In this document: positions 27,497 to 38,500 of the stretch, in pieces
Position numbering within the stretch: the first letter of the stretch is position 1
How the letters are laid out: each line of letters opens with the position of its first letter
DNA from: CAADGV01 sp040290295
GTDB taxonomy: Bacteria; Bacteroidota; Ignavibacteria; UBA10030; UBA6906
NCBI GenBank assembly: GCA_040290295.1
Contig: PSMW01000020.1
Coordinates: 1 to 63,493, forward strand
DNA length: 63,493 nucleotides
Direction: 5' to 3'
Notes under the pieces: generated by a model
What the model was told of the DNA's origin: nothing
The model's database searches: none
What the model saw: the letters and a program-made list of their open reading frames with translations, nothing else
Program-made: the position numbers and the translations under genes

Positions 27497-28086
27497 GCGT
27501 TATGGGTTCTCCTTCCTACATGATCAACAATGAAATCCATAGCCTCCACAACGGACTCCGCAACAAAGGCAATGGGAATCTGTTGCTCGGTGCATGTCGC
27601 CAAGGCTTTCTTGCCGTAGCCGGTTTGCACCAAAATCGACGTCGCTCCAACGGCATTGGCTGCTTGCATATCGACGACGCTATCACCAACGACAAAACAG
27701 TTGCGCAGGTCGAGGTGGAACTCTGCCGCGCCTTTGAGCAGCATGCCGGGCTTCGGCTTGCGGCATTCGCACTCGATGTTGTACGGCGCGATGCCTTCCG
27801 TCGGATGATGCGGACAGTACAAGATGCGGTCGAACCTTGCGCCATACACATGAAATTCTGCTTCCAGTTTCGCGTGGATCAGGGCAAGGTCGGATTCGGT
27901 GAGATAACCTCGCGCGATGCCCGATTGATTGGAGATGACGCAGGTGATCACGCCGCACGCATTCAGCTTGCGCACCGCTTCCGGTGCCCCGGCAATAATA
28001 TGAAGAGCATCGGGCGAGCGGACGAAATCCACCTCGACATTCAACGTCCCGTCTCGGTCCAAAAACACACCGACCCGCTCAGACAT
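27493..28086 (-). CDS. gmhB: D-glycero-D-manno-heptose 1,7-bisphosphate 7-phosphatase (HAD-IIIA)
   Basis: 197 aa. HAD motif I is FLDRDGTLN with nucleophile Asp10 and general acid Asp12. Motif II is ISNQSG. The family zinc site is C91-x-H93 and C106-x-C108 (CPHH... ECECRKPKPGM). Motif IV is VVGDSVVDMQAA. It acts in ADP-heptose synthesis for lipopolysaccharide core. It overlaps glgA by 8 bases and the lipoprotein gene by 4, so it is tightly coupled. No other heptose gene is in the window, so a different sugar phosphate cannot be excluded. Confidence 0.88.
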   Translation of the reverse strand: MSERVGVFLDRDGTLNVEVDFVRSPDALHIIAGAPEAVRKLNACGVITCVISNQSGIARGYLTESDLALIHAKLEAEFHVYGARFDRILYCPHHPTEGIAPYNIECECRKPKPGMLLKGAAEFHLDLRNCFVVGDSVVDMQAANAVGATSILVQTGYGKKALATCTEQQIPIAFVAESVVEAMDFIVDHVGRRTHNA

Positions 28087-29557
28087 GCAGCAACTTTTGG
28101 TAAAGCTTGATGTACTTCTTGGCAGATACCTCCCACGAATAGTCCTTCAGCATGGCGTTGCGCTGAATTTTCCTCCACGTCTCTTGGTCTGCGAACACAT
28201 CCACTGCCTTGCGTATGGCTTCGAGCATTGCCGCGCTCGTGTAGGGACCGAACTTGAAACCGGTGCCCGTTCCTTTCGAAGCATGCACCTGTTCGACGGT
28301 TTCGTCCAAACCTCCTGTCGCTCGAACAATCGGTATCGTACCATACTTCATGCTGTAGAGTTGGTTCAAACCGCACGGTTCGTAGCGCGAAGGCATCAGA
28401 AACATATCGCTGCCTGCCTCGATCCAATGTGCCAACACTTCGTCGAAGCGTAAGGCAACCGCCATCTTGGTAGGATATTTCTTTGCTGCTTTCTCCAAGA
28501 GCTGATGATACTTCTTTTCGCCCGTTCCCAACACCACGAATTGGATGTCCATCTTCATCATCTTATCCAGTGCCTCGCCGATCAGATCGAACCCTTTCTG
28601 ATCTGCCAATCGTGAAACGATACTGATCAGCGGAGTCTTGGGCTTGTAGGGCAACTTCATCTTTTGCAGGAGAGCGATTTTGTTCTCGACTTTCTCGTCG
28701 AGTGTTTTGATGTCGTATTTCTGAGGGATCAACTCGTCGGTCGCCGGGTTCCACTTTTCGACGTCGATCCCGTTGGTGATCCCATGCAGATGACGGCTCC
28801 GTTTCTTCACAACCTCCTGCAGCCCGCAGCCGTAGTCCTCGGTGGTTTGAATTTCTTCAGCGTATTTCTCGCTCACTGCCGTCAACACGTCGGCATACAT
28901 GAGTCCGGCTTTGAGGAAATTGACCTTGTCATGGTGCATAATGAGAGGCTCGGTTTCGGGAGGCAACAGCGTTTTGGCGAATGTGCTTCGGGGGAACTCG
29001 CCTTGATACGCCATGTTGTGAATGGTGAAGACCGACTTCGTTTTCTTATAGAACTTGTCATTCTTATAGAGTGTCTTCAAGTACGCCGGAAGAAGGCCCG
29101 TATGCCAATCGTTGCAATGGATAATATCCGGTTGCCATCCCATCTTTTTCAACATTTCTAACACGCCTCGACAGAAGAAGATGAAGCGCACATCGTTATC
29201 GGGATAGGGTCTCTTCGTATCGGGGTTGATGTACAACCCGGGCCGCCCGAACAGCTCAGCATTGTCGAGTAAATACACTTGAACCTTCGTGAACGTGCCA
29301 AACATGAACGAGGACTTGACGTTCGCCTTGTAGATTTTATCACCGACCGGCACTTCCATACCTTGCAAACGAATCATGTCATGCAGCCGCGATGGCGTGT
29401 TCTTGATCGAGCCATATCGTGGGAGCATGATGCGAACCTCGAGACCGAGGTTGTAGATGGTGAGCACGAGTGCTGCGGAAACGTCTGCGAGTCCTCCGGT
29501 TTTGGCAAATGGCTCCACTTCGCTGGAAACGAATAAGACCTGAATTGGTTTAGCCAT
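28079..29557 (-). CDS. glgA: Glycogen synthase (ADP-glucose, GT5)
   Basis: 492 aa, family-typical length. ADP-glucose-binding KTGGLADV is at residues 19-26. Further blocks are HCNDWHTGLLPAYL, VFTIHNMAYQGEFPRS, GITNGIDVEKWNPATD and SRYEPCGLNQLYSMKYGTIP. It transfers glucose from ADP-glucose to the growing alpha-1,4-glucan. First gene of the leftward operon, with a promoter at 29607-29637. Start MAKPIQVLFVSSEVEPF is standard. The ribosome site is weak (GGATAGG). Confidence 0.96.
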   Translation of the reverse strand: MAKPIQVLFVSSEVEPFAKTGGLADVSAALVLTIYNLGLEVRIMLPRYGSIKNTPSRLHDMIRLQGMEVPVGDKIYKANVKSSFMFGTFTKVQVYLLDNAELFGRPGLYINPDTKRPYPDNDVRFIFFCRGVLEMLKKMGWQPDIIHCNDWHTGLLPAYLKTLYKNDKFYKKTKSVFTIHNMAYQGEFPRSTFAKTLLPPETEPLIMHHDKVNFLKAGLMYADVLTAVSEKYAEEIQTTEDYGCGLQEVVKKRSRHLHGITNGIDVEKWNPATDELIPQKYDIKTLDEKVENKIALLQKMKLPYKPKTPLISIVSRLADQKGFDLIGEALDKMMKMDIQFVVLGTGEKKYHQLLEKAAKKYPTKMAVALRFDEVLAHWIEAGSDMFLMPSRYEPCGLNQLYSMKYGTIPIVRATGGLDETVEQVHASKGTGTGFKFGPYTSAAMLEAIRKAVDVFADQETWRKIQRNAMLKDYSWEVSAKKYIKLYQKLLHV

Positions 29558-29606
29558 GCCTATCCGGATTGTGGGAAGACGAGAGAAACTTCACTCAGAA
29601 CCGCAT

Positions 29607-29637
29607 CAAAGGTAACCAAAGGTTGACTGAGAATCAA
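29607..29637 (-). promoter_or_regulatory. Promoter for the glgA operon
   Basis: On the minus strand: TTGATT, 17 bases, TACCTTTG. The -10 element matches the Bacteroidota-type TAnnTTTG exactly. The leader to the glgA start is about 45 bases. Confidence 0.65.
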
Positions 29638-29918
29638 CGAACCGAGCGCGTCGATGGCGGTTTGGGCGTGAGAATCGATAAGCAAACAGGGTCTGCGCGC
29701 CGAGCGAGAATCACGTTGTGTGTTGCATGATCGCTCAAGGTTGCAATGTCTCTCCCTCGCTCAGAGGAAATTGGGTCGATCGCGTGCTACGTTTTCACTT
29801 CTTCTTTCTTGCAGTCAAGTACAAGGAAGAGAATTGACGCGAACAACGCCGACGCATTCGTTTGATGAGCTCCTTCTCTGTGGCGATTTGCGGTGTTGCG
29901 AGAAGGGTGGAGATGCTC

Positions 29919-29947
29919 TTGACATTCACTCCGACTCTCTCTATATT
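29919..29947 (+). promoter_or_regulatory. Strong promoter for the porU operon
   Basis: TTGACA (29919-29924), 17 bases, TATATT (29942-29947), followed by TTTG. This is near consensus. It predicts an unusually long leader of about 240 bases before the porU start. Confidence 0.65.
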
Positions 29948-30197
29948 TTTGCAGTCAATTCAAGCACGAGAAACTGGAGTACAGCCTATAGAAGTTGTTC
30001 GGTAAAGGTTTCAGCAAGAGAATGCGGTGATCGTTCCTCTCTTGCCGCGAGCAGTGAAAGCAGTGTTCAAGGGGACCTTTAACGGGCATGACCAATGGCG
30101 GCGACTCCTGTTTTTATTTTTGCCGCCGGAGTTACGTTTTCAGTACACTTCGGTTTTTTGTTTGTCCACAATAGATCACATTACGAAGAGGTGAGCC

Positions 30198-33100
30198 GTG
30201 AAGACTCGACCTGGAGTATTGGTGACAGCAGTGCTGTTGCAGTGTGCCTTCGCCGGCGGCAAACAGGATGTGAAGGTGATCCACTCGGATGAACGGTCAA
30301 TCGTGCTCGAATACACGCCGACAGGTATTGTCTCGCGCACAATCGTCCACGAGGATCGGCAATTTGTTGAGTATGACTTTCAGCATGCGTACTCGATCGG
30401 CTCGCTCCAGCGACCCGGTGTCCCCAACCTGAAGTACCGCTTACTGCCTCTCGGCTTCCCATCCTCCGAAGGAAATGCTGTGCAAGTGCTCTCGGCAGAC
30501 TATGAGGACGTTCCGAACGTGTTGCTCGCTCCTGTCCCCACGCTGGAGGTGAAGGACGAGATACTCGATGTGAAGAGCTACGACCTCGATGCTGCTGTCT
30601 ATGCCCAGAATGCATTCCTGCCGGGTACTGTTGCCGAGCTTTCAGCTCCTACGCAGAGTCGAAGTATGCTCATCGGCGGTGTGCGCGTCTATCCGTTGCA
30701 GTACAATCCCGCTACACGCACGCTGCGCATGTACCGGCGCATTGTGGTTGAAGTGGTGTTTGCGCAGTCCTCGGCGACGCGCACGCAGAACAACGACGAT
30801 GAAGTTTTTCAGGGCGTGCTGCTCAATTATGATGTGGCAAAGGAATGGAAGTTCGGCGACCCTCAATCGCTGAATCGGACGAATGCTCCTCCAAGCGTGC
30901 TTGCGCAAGGAACCTGGTACCGCCTGACGGTGTCGGAAGAAGGCATGTACATGCTCAATCAGCAGTTCTTCGCGTCGAACGGCATCAACCTCTCGGGTGT
31001 CGATCCGCGGACGATCAAGATTTATGGCAGTGATGGAAAAGAATTGCCGGAACCGGTGAACGTTCCTCGCCCCAACGATCTTATCGAGAATGCAATTTAT
31101 GTAGAAGGGGAGAACGATGGACAATTCAACGCGGACGACTACGTGTTGTTTTACGGGAAAGGTGTGCAAGGCATTGCCTACGATCCGGTGGGCAAAACAC
31201 TGCGCCATTACATTCATCACTACAGCAGGGTGAACTACTACTGGCTGACGTTCGGCGGTGCACAGGGCAGACGCATGCAGCAACAGCCTGCGACATCGGG
31301 CACGCCGACCGTGATTCCGAATTCATTCATGGATGCAGTGTTCATCGAGCCGGATACGATCAACATCGTCCGCTCGGGAAAGGACTGGGTGGGGCCTCAC
31401 ATCGATCCCGGCGGGTCGTATGAACGAACGTTGCCATTGGCGGGGGAGTGCTGCCGAACGAGCCGCGCGTCTATCGGCTCGCACTTGTTGCCAGCTCGAA
31501 TCGGTCTTCCACGTTCAACATACGGGAAGGGAACACGATCATCGGAACGTTCACACTTGCTCCGTTTGCGGGTTACGATCTTGCAACCAGGAGCTACTAC
31601 GAGGTCGCCGGTGCGTTCCCTCTGACGGGCAATAGCAGTCAGTTGCGGTTCGAGTATTCTTCCACTGGTGTAGCTGCCAGTGGCTATGTGGATTGGGTGG
31701 AGATTGTCTATCCACGCTCATTCGAGCCGGTGAACAATATGTTGCGTTTTCGCTCGCCTGATACCTCCGCGGTGGTGCAATACCGCCTCGGTCAGTTTTC
31801 GGGGACTGTTTCGGTATTCAATGTGACCGATCCGACGAACGTCATGCGTGTGAATGCACCGGGCGGAGTGTTCACCGCGCAAGAAGCAGCAGGAAGAGTG
31901 TCCGAATACTTCGCGCTCACCTCTGCCGCATACAAACAGCCTTCGGCTGTGGCGAACATCCCCAACCAAAATCTGCACGGCATCTCCGATCCGTATGATT
32001 TCATCATCATCACCTCGACAGAATTCAAGGACGCTGCCGACCGACTGAAGCAGTTCCGTTCGCAACCCGCGAATGGCGGACTTCGCACGATTGTCGTGAC
32101 CGTCGATCAAATCTACAACGAATTCAGTCACGGTGTACCGGACATTTCGGCGATTCGTGATTTCCTCCGCTACGCATACTACAACTGGACACCGCAGTCG
32201 CCGCCACGTTTTGTCTTGTTCTTCGGTGCTGCATCATACGACTACAAGGGGATTCTCGGTTCGCGGAGTAGTTACGTCCCCACATGGCAAACGACGGATT
32301 ACGCTTTCAACGACGTGTACAGTTCAGCGACGGACGATTTCTTCTTGCGTATTACGCAATCGCGCGCTCCGTTCTTCATCAGCGGCAGAATCAACGCACG
32401 TTCGGTGAACGAAGCAAATTTCTTGGTCGAGAAGATCATCGGGTATGAGCAACGCTCAGCGCGCGGGAGTTGGCGTAACCGCATCATGTTCGTCGGCGAC
32501 GACGGCTGGACGCCAGAAAATCCCCGCGGTGAGGAAGGCTCGCTCCATACCTCACAAGCCGAATCGTTAGCGGAACTCTACACGCCGGACCTCTTCGAGA
32601 AGAAGAAGGTGTACCTCGAAGAATATCCCACCGTGCAAACGTCGCAAGGGAGAAGAAAGCCCGGAGCGTATCAAGACATTATCGACGAGATCAACAGAGG
32701 GGTATTGATCGTCAACTTCACCGGGCATGGGAACCCGACGGTCTGGACGCACGAAAACGTCTTCCACGTTGCCACATCGATTCCGTTGCTCACCAATGCC
32801 GACAAGCTCTGTGTCTTCTTTGGTGCAACGTGCAATTTCTCGCAGTACGACGATCCGAATCGCTATACGGGTGCAGAGCTCTTGATGAACAAAGCCAACG
32901 GTGGTGCAATCGGCGTGGTCTCTGCTTCGCGTAAGGTGTTTGCCGATCAAAACTATCAACTCAATCGCGGCATCTACGCGAATATGTTTCTGACGGATCC
33001 GATCGGGCGTGTGCGCATCGAACGCGTCGCAACAGCGATTTACGTCTACAAGCAAATCTACAACAACGACAATGACGAGAAGTATTTCCTGCTCGGCGAT

Positions 33101-34234
33101 CCGACGATGTACTTGCAGTTTCCGAAAGGATATGTCTCGATCGACACCATCAACACGGAGCCGGTGGATACGGTCAACGGCGTCCCCCGAACACGTCCGA
33201 TTCAATTGCGATCGCTCGCCCGCGTTACCGTCAAAGGAGCGGTGCGTACGGCCGCGAACGCCATTGACCCGAACGCTAACGGTACGCTTAGCTTGGTTGT
33301 GAACGATGCGACGCGCCGCATTACGATTCCGACATTTTTTAGCGGACCATTCGATTATCTTACGCTGGGTGGGCTGATCTACCGTGGTGCAAGTTCGGTT
33401 TCGAACGGCCGGTTCACCGCCACGTTCGTTGTCCCTAAGGACATCGCTTACGCCGACTCGACGACGCGAGGAAGAATTGTCGCGTATTTTTCCGATACTC
33501 AATATGACGGGATCGGGTTCACGAAGAAGATTTGGGTGGGCGGAACCGACTCCTCTGCGGCTGTGGATACCACAGGTCCGGCGATGACAATCTATCTTGG
33601 ATCGTCGTACGAGAGTAGTCTCAGCTTCCACCCGGGCGATGTGGTGAATGAACGTCCAACGTTGTTCGTCGAGCTGTTCGACTCGAGCGGCATCAATACA
33701 TCCGTTGCCGGCGTCGGGCATCATATCGAGGCATGGATCAACAACAGTCCCGAAAGCAAGGACATGACCGAGTTCTATACGAGCAAGATCGATAACTATC
33801 GGGCAGGAACGGTAACCTACCCGCTGCGCGACTTGCCGCCCGGAAGGAACACTATCAAAGTACGGGCATGGGATACATACAACAATGCGAACACGGCGGA
33901 AACGCATTTCGAAGTTCGCTCGAGCAATCAGCTCGCGCTGGTGGATGTGATGAACTATCCCAATCCTTTTGCCGGATCAACCGCCTTTACATTCCGCCAT
34001 AATCAAGCGGTGCCGGTGAATGCGACCGTGAAGGTGTACACCGTGGCCGGACGCCTGATTCAGGCGCTCGAAAAGTTCGGTGTCACCGAACCGTTTGTTC
34101 AGATTCCATGGGATGGACGTGACCGTGATGGTGATGAATTGGCAAATGGTGTATATTTGTACAAGCTGATCGTCCGAACCGTCGATGGGCGGTTCTCCAG
34201 CGAAGTGTTGGGTAAGCTTGCCATTGCCCGCTAA
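30198..34234 (+). CDS. porU: T9SS sortase PorU (C25 gingipain family), single-base frameshift
   Basis: GTG start with AAGAGGTG upstream. The first frame (about 415 real residues, from MKTRPGVLVTAVLLQCAFAG) and the second frame (from LPNEPRVYRLALVASSNRSS) join if one G is added to the GGGGG run at 31442-31446. The total of 4,037 bases is one short of 3n, giving about 1,345 aa. The C25 domain shows the catalytic His in VNFTGHGNPTVWTHE and Cys in FFGATCNFSQYDDP. The C-terminus is a T9SS sorting domain (VMNYPNPFAGSTAFTFRH, then VYLYKL). Known role: PorU sits on PorV at the surface, cuts cargo sorting domains and attaches cargo to lipid. porV follows 58 bases later. Confidence 0.93.
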
Positions 34235-34292
34235 GCAACAGGTGAAGAAAATGTCGTGTATGAACAATAGAATCATTTCAGGAGGAGGTATT

Positions 34293-35435
34293 ATGAAATC
34301 CGTGAAAAAGGTGTCGGCACTGTTGGCTGCAGTGGTGNNNNNNNNNNNNCCGGCGGTAGCCGAGGCGCAGGGGGAATCTGCCGTTCCGTTCTTGTTGATC
34401 GCACCGAACTCGCGCGCAGCAGGAATTGGCGAAACAGGTACCGGCTCGGTCGATGATGCATCTGCCGTGTTTTGGAATCCGGGAGCGCTGGCGTTCCTCA
34501 CCGGCAACGAGGTGACGCTGACCCATGCCAATTGGCTCCCGCAGTTCGGACTTTCCGATTTGTTTTATGAGTATCTGAACTATCGCACCGACATCCCCGA
34601 CATGGGTGGAACGATCGGTGCAAGCGTCACGTACCTCAATCTCGGTGAGTTCATCAGAACGAACTCGTCGGGTGTTGAGGAGGGCAAATTCAAAGCATAC
34701 GAATTCGCTGTAACGGTTGGCTATGCAACAAAGGTGTTCGACGATCTCGGTCTGGGGATCAATGGTCGATTCATCCGTAGCTCACTCTCGCCGCTGGGAA
34801 CTGCGCAGGAACAAGGCGCCGGTGTCGCCAACACGGTCAGCTTCGATGTCGCGATGATGTGGCGACCATTTGACATGGGTGTGGATTGGCTCGACAAGCG
34901 CTTCAGCATGGGATTCAACTTGTCCAATCTCGGACCGAAGGTCACCTACATCGATGCTGCGCAAGCCGATCCATTGCCGACTCAATTGCGTGTCGGGTTC
35001 GGCTACAAACTGTTCGAGGACGAGTATAACAGCCTGCAGTATTCCATCGACTTCAGTAGGTTGTTGGTGCGTCGTTATCCTGAAATTGTGGACACGACGG
35101 GAGGACAGCGCCGCGTCATCCAACCGGCACGCGTCGATCCGTTGCCGAAATCTCTCTTCACCGCATGGGGCGACGGTAGCGGCTTACGAAAAATCAATAT
35201 GAGCATGGGCGCGGAGTACTGGTATGGTTCGCCTCGCCTCATCGCTCTGCGTGTTGGGCACTTCTTCGAAGACCCGAGCTTCGGCAACCGTAACTTTTGG
35301 ACGTTCGGTGCAGGATTGCGCTACGATATTTTTGGTATCGACTTCAGCTACATTTCTGCTGCAGAAGGTCATCCGCTTTCGGACACCATTCGCTTCTCGC
35401 TGCTGATCGGCTGGGGCGGCTCGACGCCGAAGTGA
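34293..35435 (+). CDS. porV: T9SS outer-membrane protein PorV (LptO)
   Basis: 380 aa from the ATG at 34293, preceded by GGAGGAGGT. A 12-base N run falls in the signal peptide in frame (AVV-4aa-PAVAEAQGE). The mature start VPFLLIAPNSRAAGIGETGT, then SVDDASAVFWNPGALAF, is diagnostic of PorV. FadL-like strands follow to a C-terminal FSLLIGWGG. PorV is a 14-strand barrel that carries cargo by its sorting domain from the SprA pore to PorU. It sits directly downstream of porU. Confidence 0.95.
   Translation: MKSVKKVSALLAAVVXXXXPAVAEAQGESAVPFLLIAPNSRAAGIGETGTGSVDDASAVFWNPGALAFLTGNEVTLTHANWLPQFGLSDLFYEYLNYRTDIPDMGGTIGASVTYLNLGEFIRTNSSGVEEGKFKAYEFAVTVGYATKVFDDLGLGINGRFIRSSLSPLGTAQEQGAGVANTVSFDVAMMWRPFDMGVDWLDKRFSMGFNLSNLGPKVTYIDAAQADPLPTQLRVGFGYKLFEDEYNSLQYSIDFSRLLVRRYPEIVDTTGGQRRVIQPARVDPLPKSLFTAWGDGSGLRKINMSMGAEYWYGSPRLIALRVGHFFEDPSFGNRNFWTFGAGLRYDIFGIDFSYISAAEGHPLSDTIRFSLLIGWGGSTPK
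34338..34349. other. Assembly gap (12 N) in the PorV signal peptide
   Basis: Its length keeps the reading frame. The missing four residues are hydrophobic signal core by position. Confidence 0.95.
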
Positions 35436-35502
35436 TGTACCTCGCGCGGGGCTGCGCACGCAGTCCCGCGATGAGCACCTCTTCCATTCGAAACCGAAGG
35501 CA

Positions 35503-38500
35503 ATGACGTTGACATATCTCTTCCCTGCCCTTCTTGCCGCCAGTACGGTGTTCGCGCAACAGTTGAATCACCCGCTGATGGCGTCACGGGATGAGGCGCG
35601 CGTGCAACCCCGTATGCGCGTTGCTGCTGCCGAAACGATCAATGTGCTGGCAGTGATGGTACAGTTTCAGCCCGATAACGACATCGGGACAACAGGAGAC
35701 GGACGGTTCGATCTCTCGACACCGGCTCAAGTGACACTCGACTCTCCTCCGCACGATCGACGGTACTTCTCCGACCATCTCACCTTTCTTTCAAACTACT
35801 TTGCGAAAGTATCGAAAGGGAAGCTCGTTGTACGCGCCACGCTGATCGATTCGGTCTTTACGCTTCCTCGCCAGATGGCGCGCTATAGCCCGCCGAAGAA
35901 CGGACCCAACACCGCCGTCGGCGATCTTGCGCGAGATACATGGCAGATGGTGGACGCATCGGGGTTGGTTGGGGACTTCTCCCTCTACGATTGTTTCCTT
36001 CTCTTCCACGCAGGAGTCGGACGCGATATCGATTTGGTAAGCGTGTTGGGATACGATCCCACGCCTCGCGATATTCCCTCGTTGTATTTAAGCTTGAATG
36101 CGTTCAAGCAGTTCTTCGGCTCGACGTACGAAGGCATCCCCGTGCGCAACGGCTTTCACATCACCAACACGATCGTCATGCCCGAGACAGAGGGACGCGA
36201 AATTCCAGCCACGCCACAGAACTTCTTCTTGAGCCTGAGTATCAACGGCTTACTCTGCGCATCATTCGGAAGCTACCTTGGCTTGCCTGATTTGTTCGAT
36301 ACCAACACGGGTCGTTCGGGCATCGGCCGATTCGGTTTGATGGATGGCCAAGCAATTTTTAGTTTCGCCGGCATCTTCCCGCCTGAGCCGTCGGCATGGG
36401 AGAAGTACTGGCTCGGATGGATCGAGCCGATTGTCCTGACTGCGGGCCAATATGATGTGCAACTGCCTGCCGTGTCACTTTCCGACACCGTCTATCGCAT
36501 TCCCATCAGCGACACAGAATACTTCTTGATGGAAAATCGAAGCCGTGATGCATTGAGGAACGGCGCGCGGGTCCTCAGTGCATACGGCGGTGTGGTTCGC
36601 GTCCAAACCTTCGACCGCGATACTGTCGGTTTCAGCCAATCCGATCTTTCGGCGATTCGTGGCAACGTCCTGGACGTCGATGAATTCGACTGGAGCCTTC
36701 CCGGTGGTGTCGGTCGCACGGGTGTGTTCTACGATGGCGGTGTGCTCATCTGGCACATCGACGAACGCGTGATCGCGCGAGGGTTGCCGACCAACAGCGT
36801 GAACGCCAACCCGCAACGCCGCGGCGTCGATCTCGAGGAAGCCGATGGTTCGCAGGACATCGGGCAATCCTACGGTTTGCTCCAACCCGGTGCAGGTAGT
36901 GAAGAGGGAACAGCGTTGGATTTTTGGTATCGCGGAAACGAATCACCCGTGTACCGGAACGAGTTTTCCTCGACCAGCTATCCCAACACGGCAAGCAACA
37001 GCGGAGCGAACTCTCACATCGCGATCAAGGACTTCAGCACTCGCAGCCCGAGAATGTCGGCAACAGTGGTTGTAGGAGATGTCGTTACCCTGCTTCCAAA
37101 TTTTCCGAAAAGGATCGATCTTCAGCTTGCTGCGCCGTCGCTCACGGTCGCGCCCATTCGCACACCGGATTCACTCGCGATCGTCGTTGCCACAACCAAG
37201 GACGTGGCAACACGCCCTGCGCGTCAGGGGCCTCTTGCCCAAGGCACGCGTGGGGAGTTGTATGCGTGGAAGGTGAATGGAGAATCCTTGTTGCCCCGCC
37301 CGCTGTTTGCACGAGCAGGTGGAACCGCGCCGCTCCCGGGCGGCGCGTTTGTGGGCGCTCCGGCATTCGCCGACATCAACGACGATGGTACGCGCGAGGC
37401 GGTGATCGCAGAGGAGACGCCATCGGGTGGCGTGCTGCATGTGTACGAACCGATCGCTTCGCCAACCGACACCCTCGCGCGCGAACGCCTTTCGCTGCGT
37501 GTGGCGCGGAAGCCGACAACCTCACCGCTCGTGACCGACTCGATCATCGCCTTCGGTGCTGCGCGCGCAACGGTGTATCGTTACTTCTACCGCAGCGCAC
37601 GACTCGACAGCATCGCGCTGACGGACGATACCTCGGACGTTGTGGGCATCGCCGCAGTGGCGAACGATCATCACGTGGTGTTCACGACAGCCTCCGGAAG
37701 AGTCGCCACCACCTTGGCGTTTGCATCGATCGACCAGCATGCCGGCGTGCAACGAGCCTCGCGCGCATCCACACCTCCAGTCATCGGATGGCTGAACGCA
37801 CGCCATCCTCTCGTTCTTCTTACCACGCTCGAAGCGGGCTATGTGTCTGCCTTCGATCTTCAGTCGGGACTCCAACGCCTCACCGGATTTCCGATCGATG
37901 TCGGTGAACCGATCACGAGCACGATTGCATTGGCTGATCTCGACGGAGACGGCAGTCGTGATATCATCTTCTTTACACATGGAGCGATTCACGCGTACAA
38001 TGCCGCGGGTGCTTCGCTCGATAATTTCCCCAAGCGCGTGATTGCTTCCGAACCGCTTACTTCCAATCCGGTCGTTGCCGATCTGGACGGCGATGGGTTG
38101 CCCGAAGTGATCGCTGTTTCAGGAGACGGCATCGTTGTCGCTTTCGACAAGCGCGGCGCCATGCCGCCCGGCTTTCCTCTTCAAGCGGGGCGCGGCAAAC
38201 AGTCCGTTGCTGCATTCAGCTCCTCACCGGATGGAGGGCAGCGCACGGAGTTCGTCCTCGTTGTTGCTTCGTCCGAAGAGGGAAACCTCTCTGCCTGGAG
38301 AACGGGTTCACGATCGGCGAGCAGCACAGTTCTGCGCGGGTCAACGTGGCTTCAGTATCAAGCACATGAACGGCATGCGGGTCAAGCACTCGAAGCTCTT
38401 CCCGCCGCGCCGCTGACGAACACGTTCTTCCCAAAAGAGCGCGCCTACAACTGGCCCAATCCCGTGTACGACGGCAGAACGTTCATCCGTTATTTTGTGA

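Larger units (their letters stand above)
29558..30197. other. 640-base divergent intergenic region glgA/porU
   Basis: It holds a promoter for glgA and one for porU (listed separately). The porU leader of about 240 bases contains an inverted repeat GGCGGC/GCCGCC around a T-rich loop near 30101-30131. A near-repeat TTGCAGTCAA occurs at about 29809 and 29949. No convincing gene is seen; an open frame at 29720-30082 lacks a ribosome site and crosses the porU promoter. Confidence 0.6.

Noticed and set aside
29720..30082. 120-aa frame in the glgA/porU intergenic region
   Set aside because: No ribosome site, spans the porU promoter, and has no recognisable features.
32567..33907. 446-aa antisense frame in porU
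   Set aside because: The sense strand encodes the intact C25 domain; the antisense is Arg/His-rich with no ribosome site.
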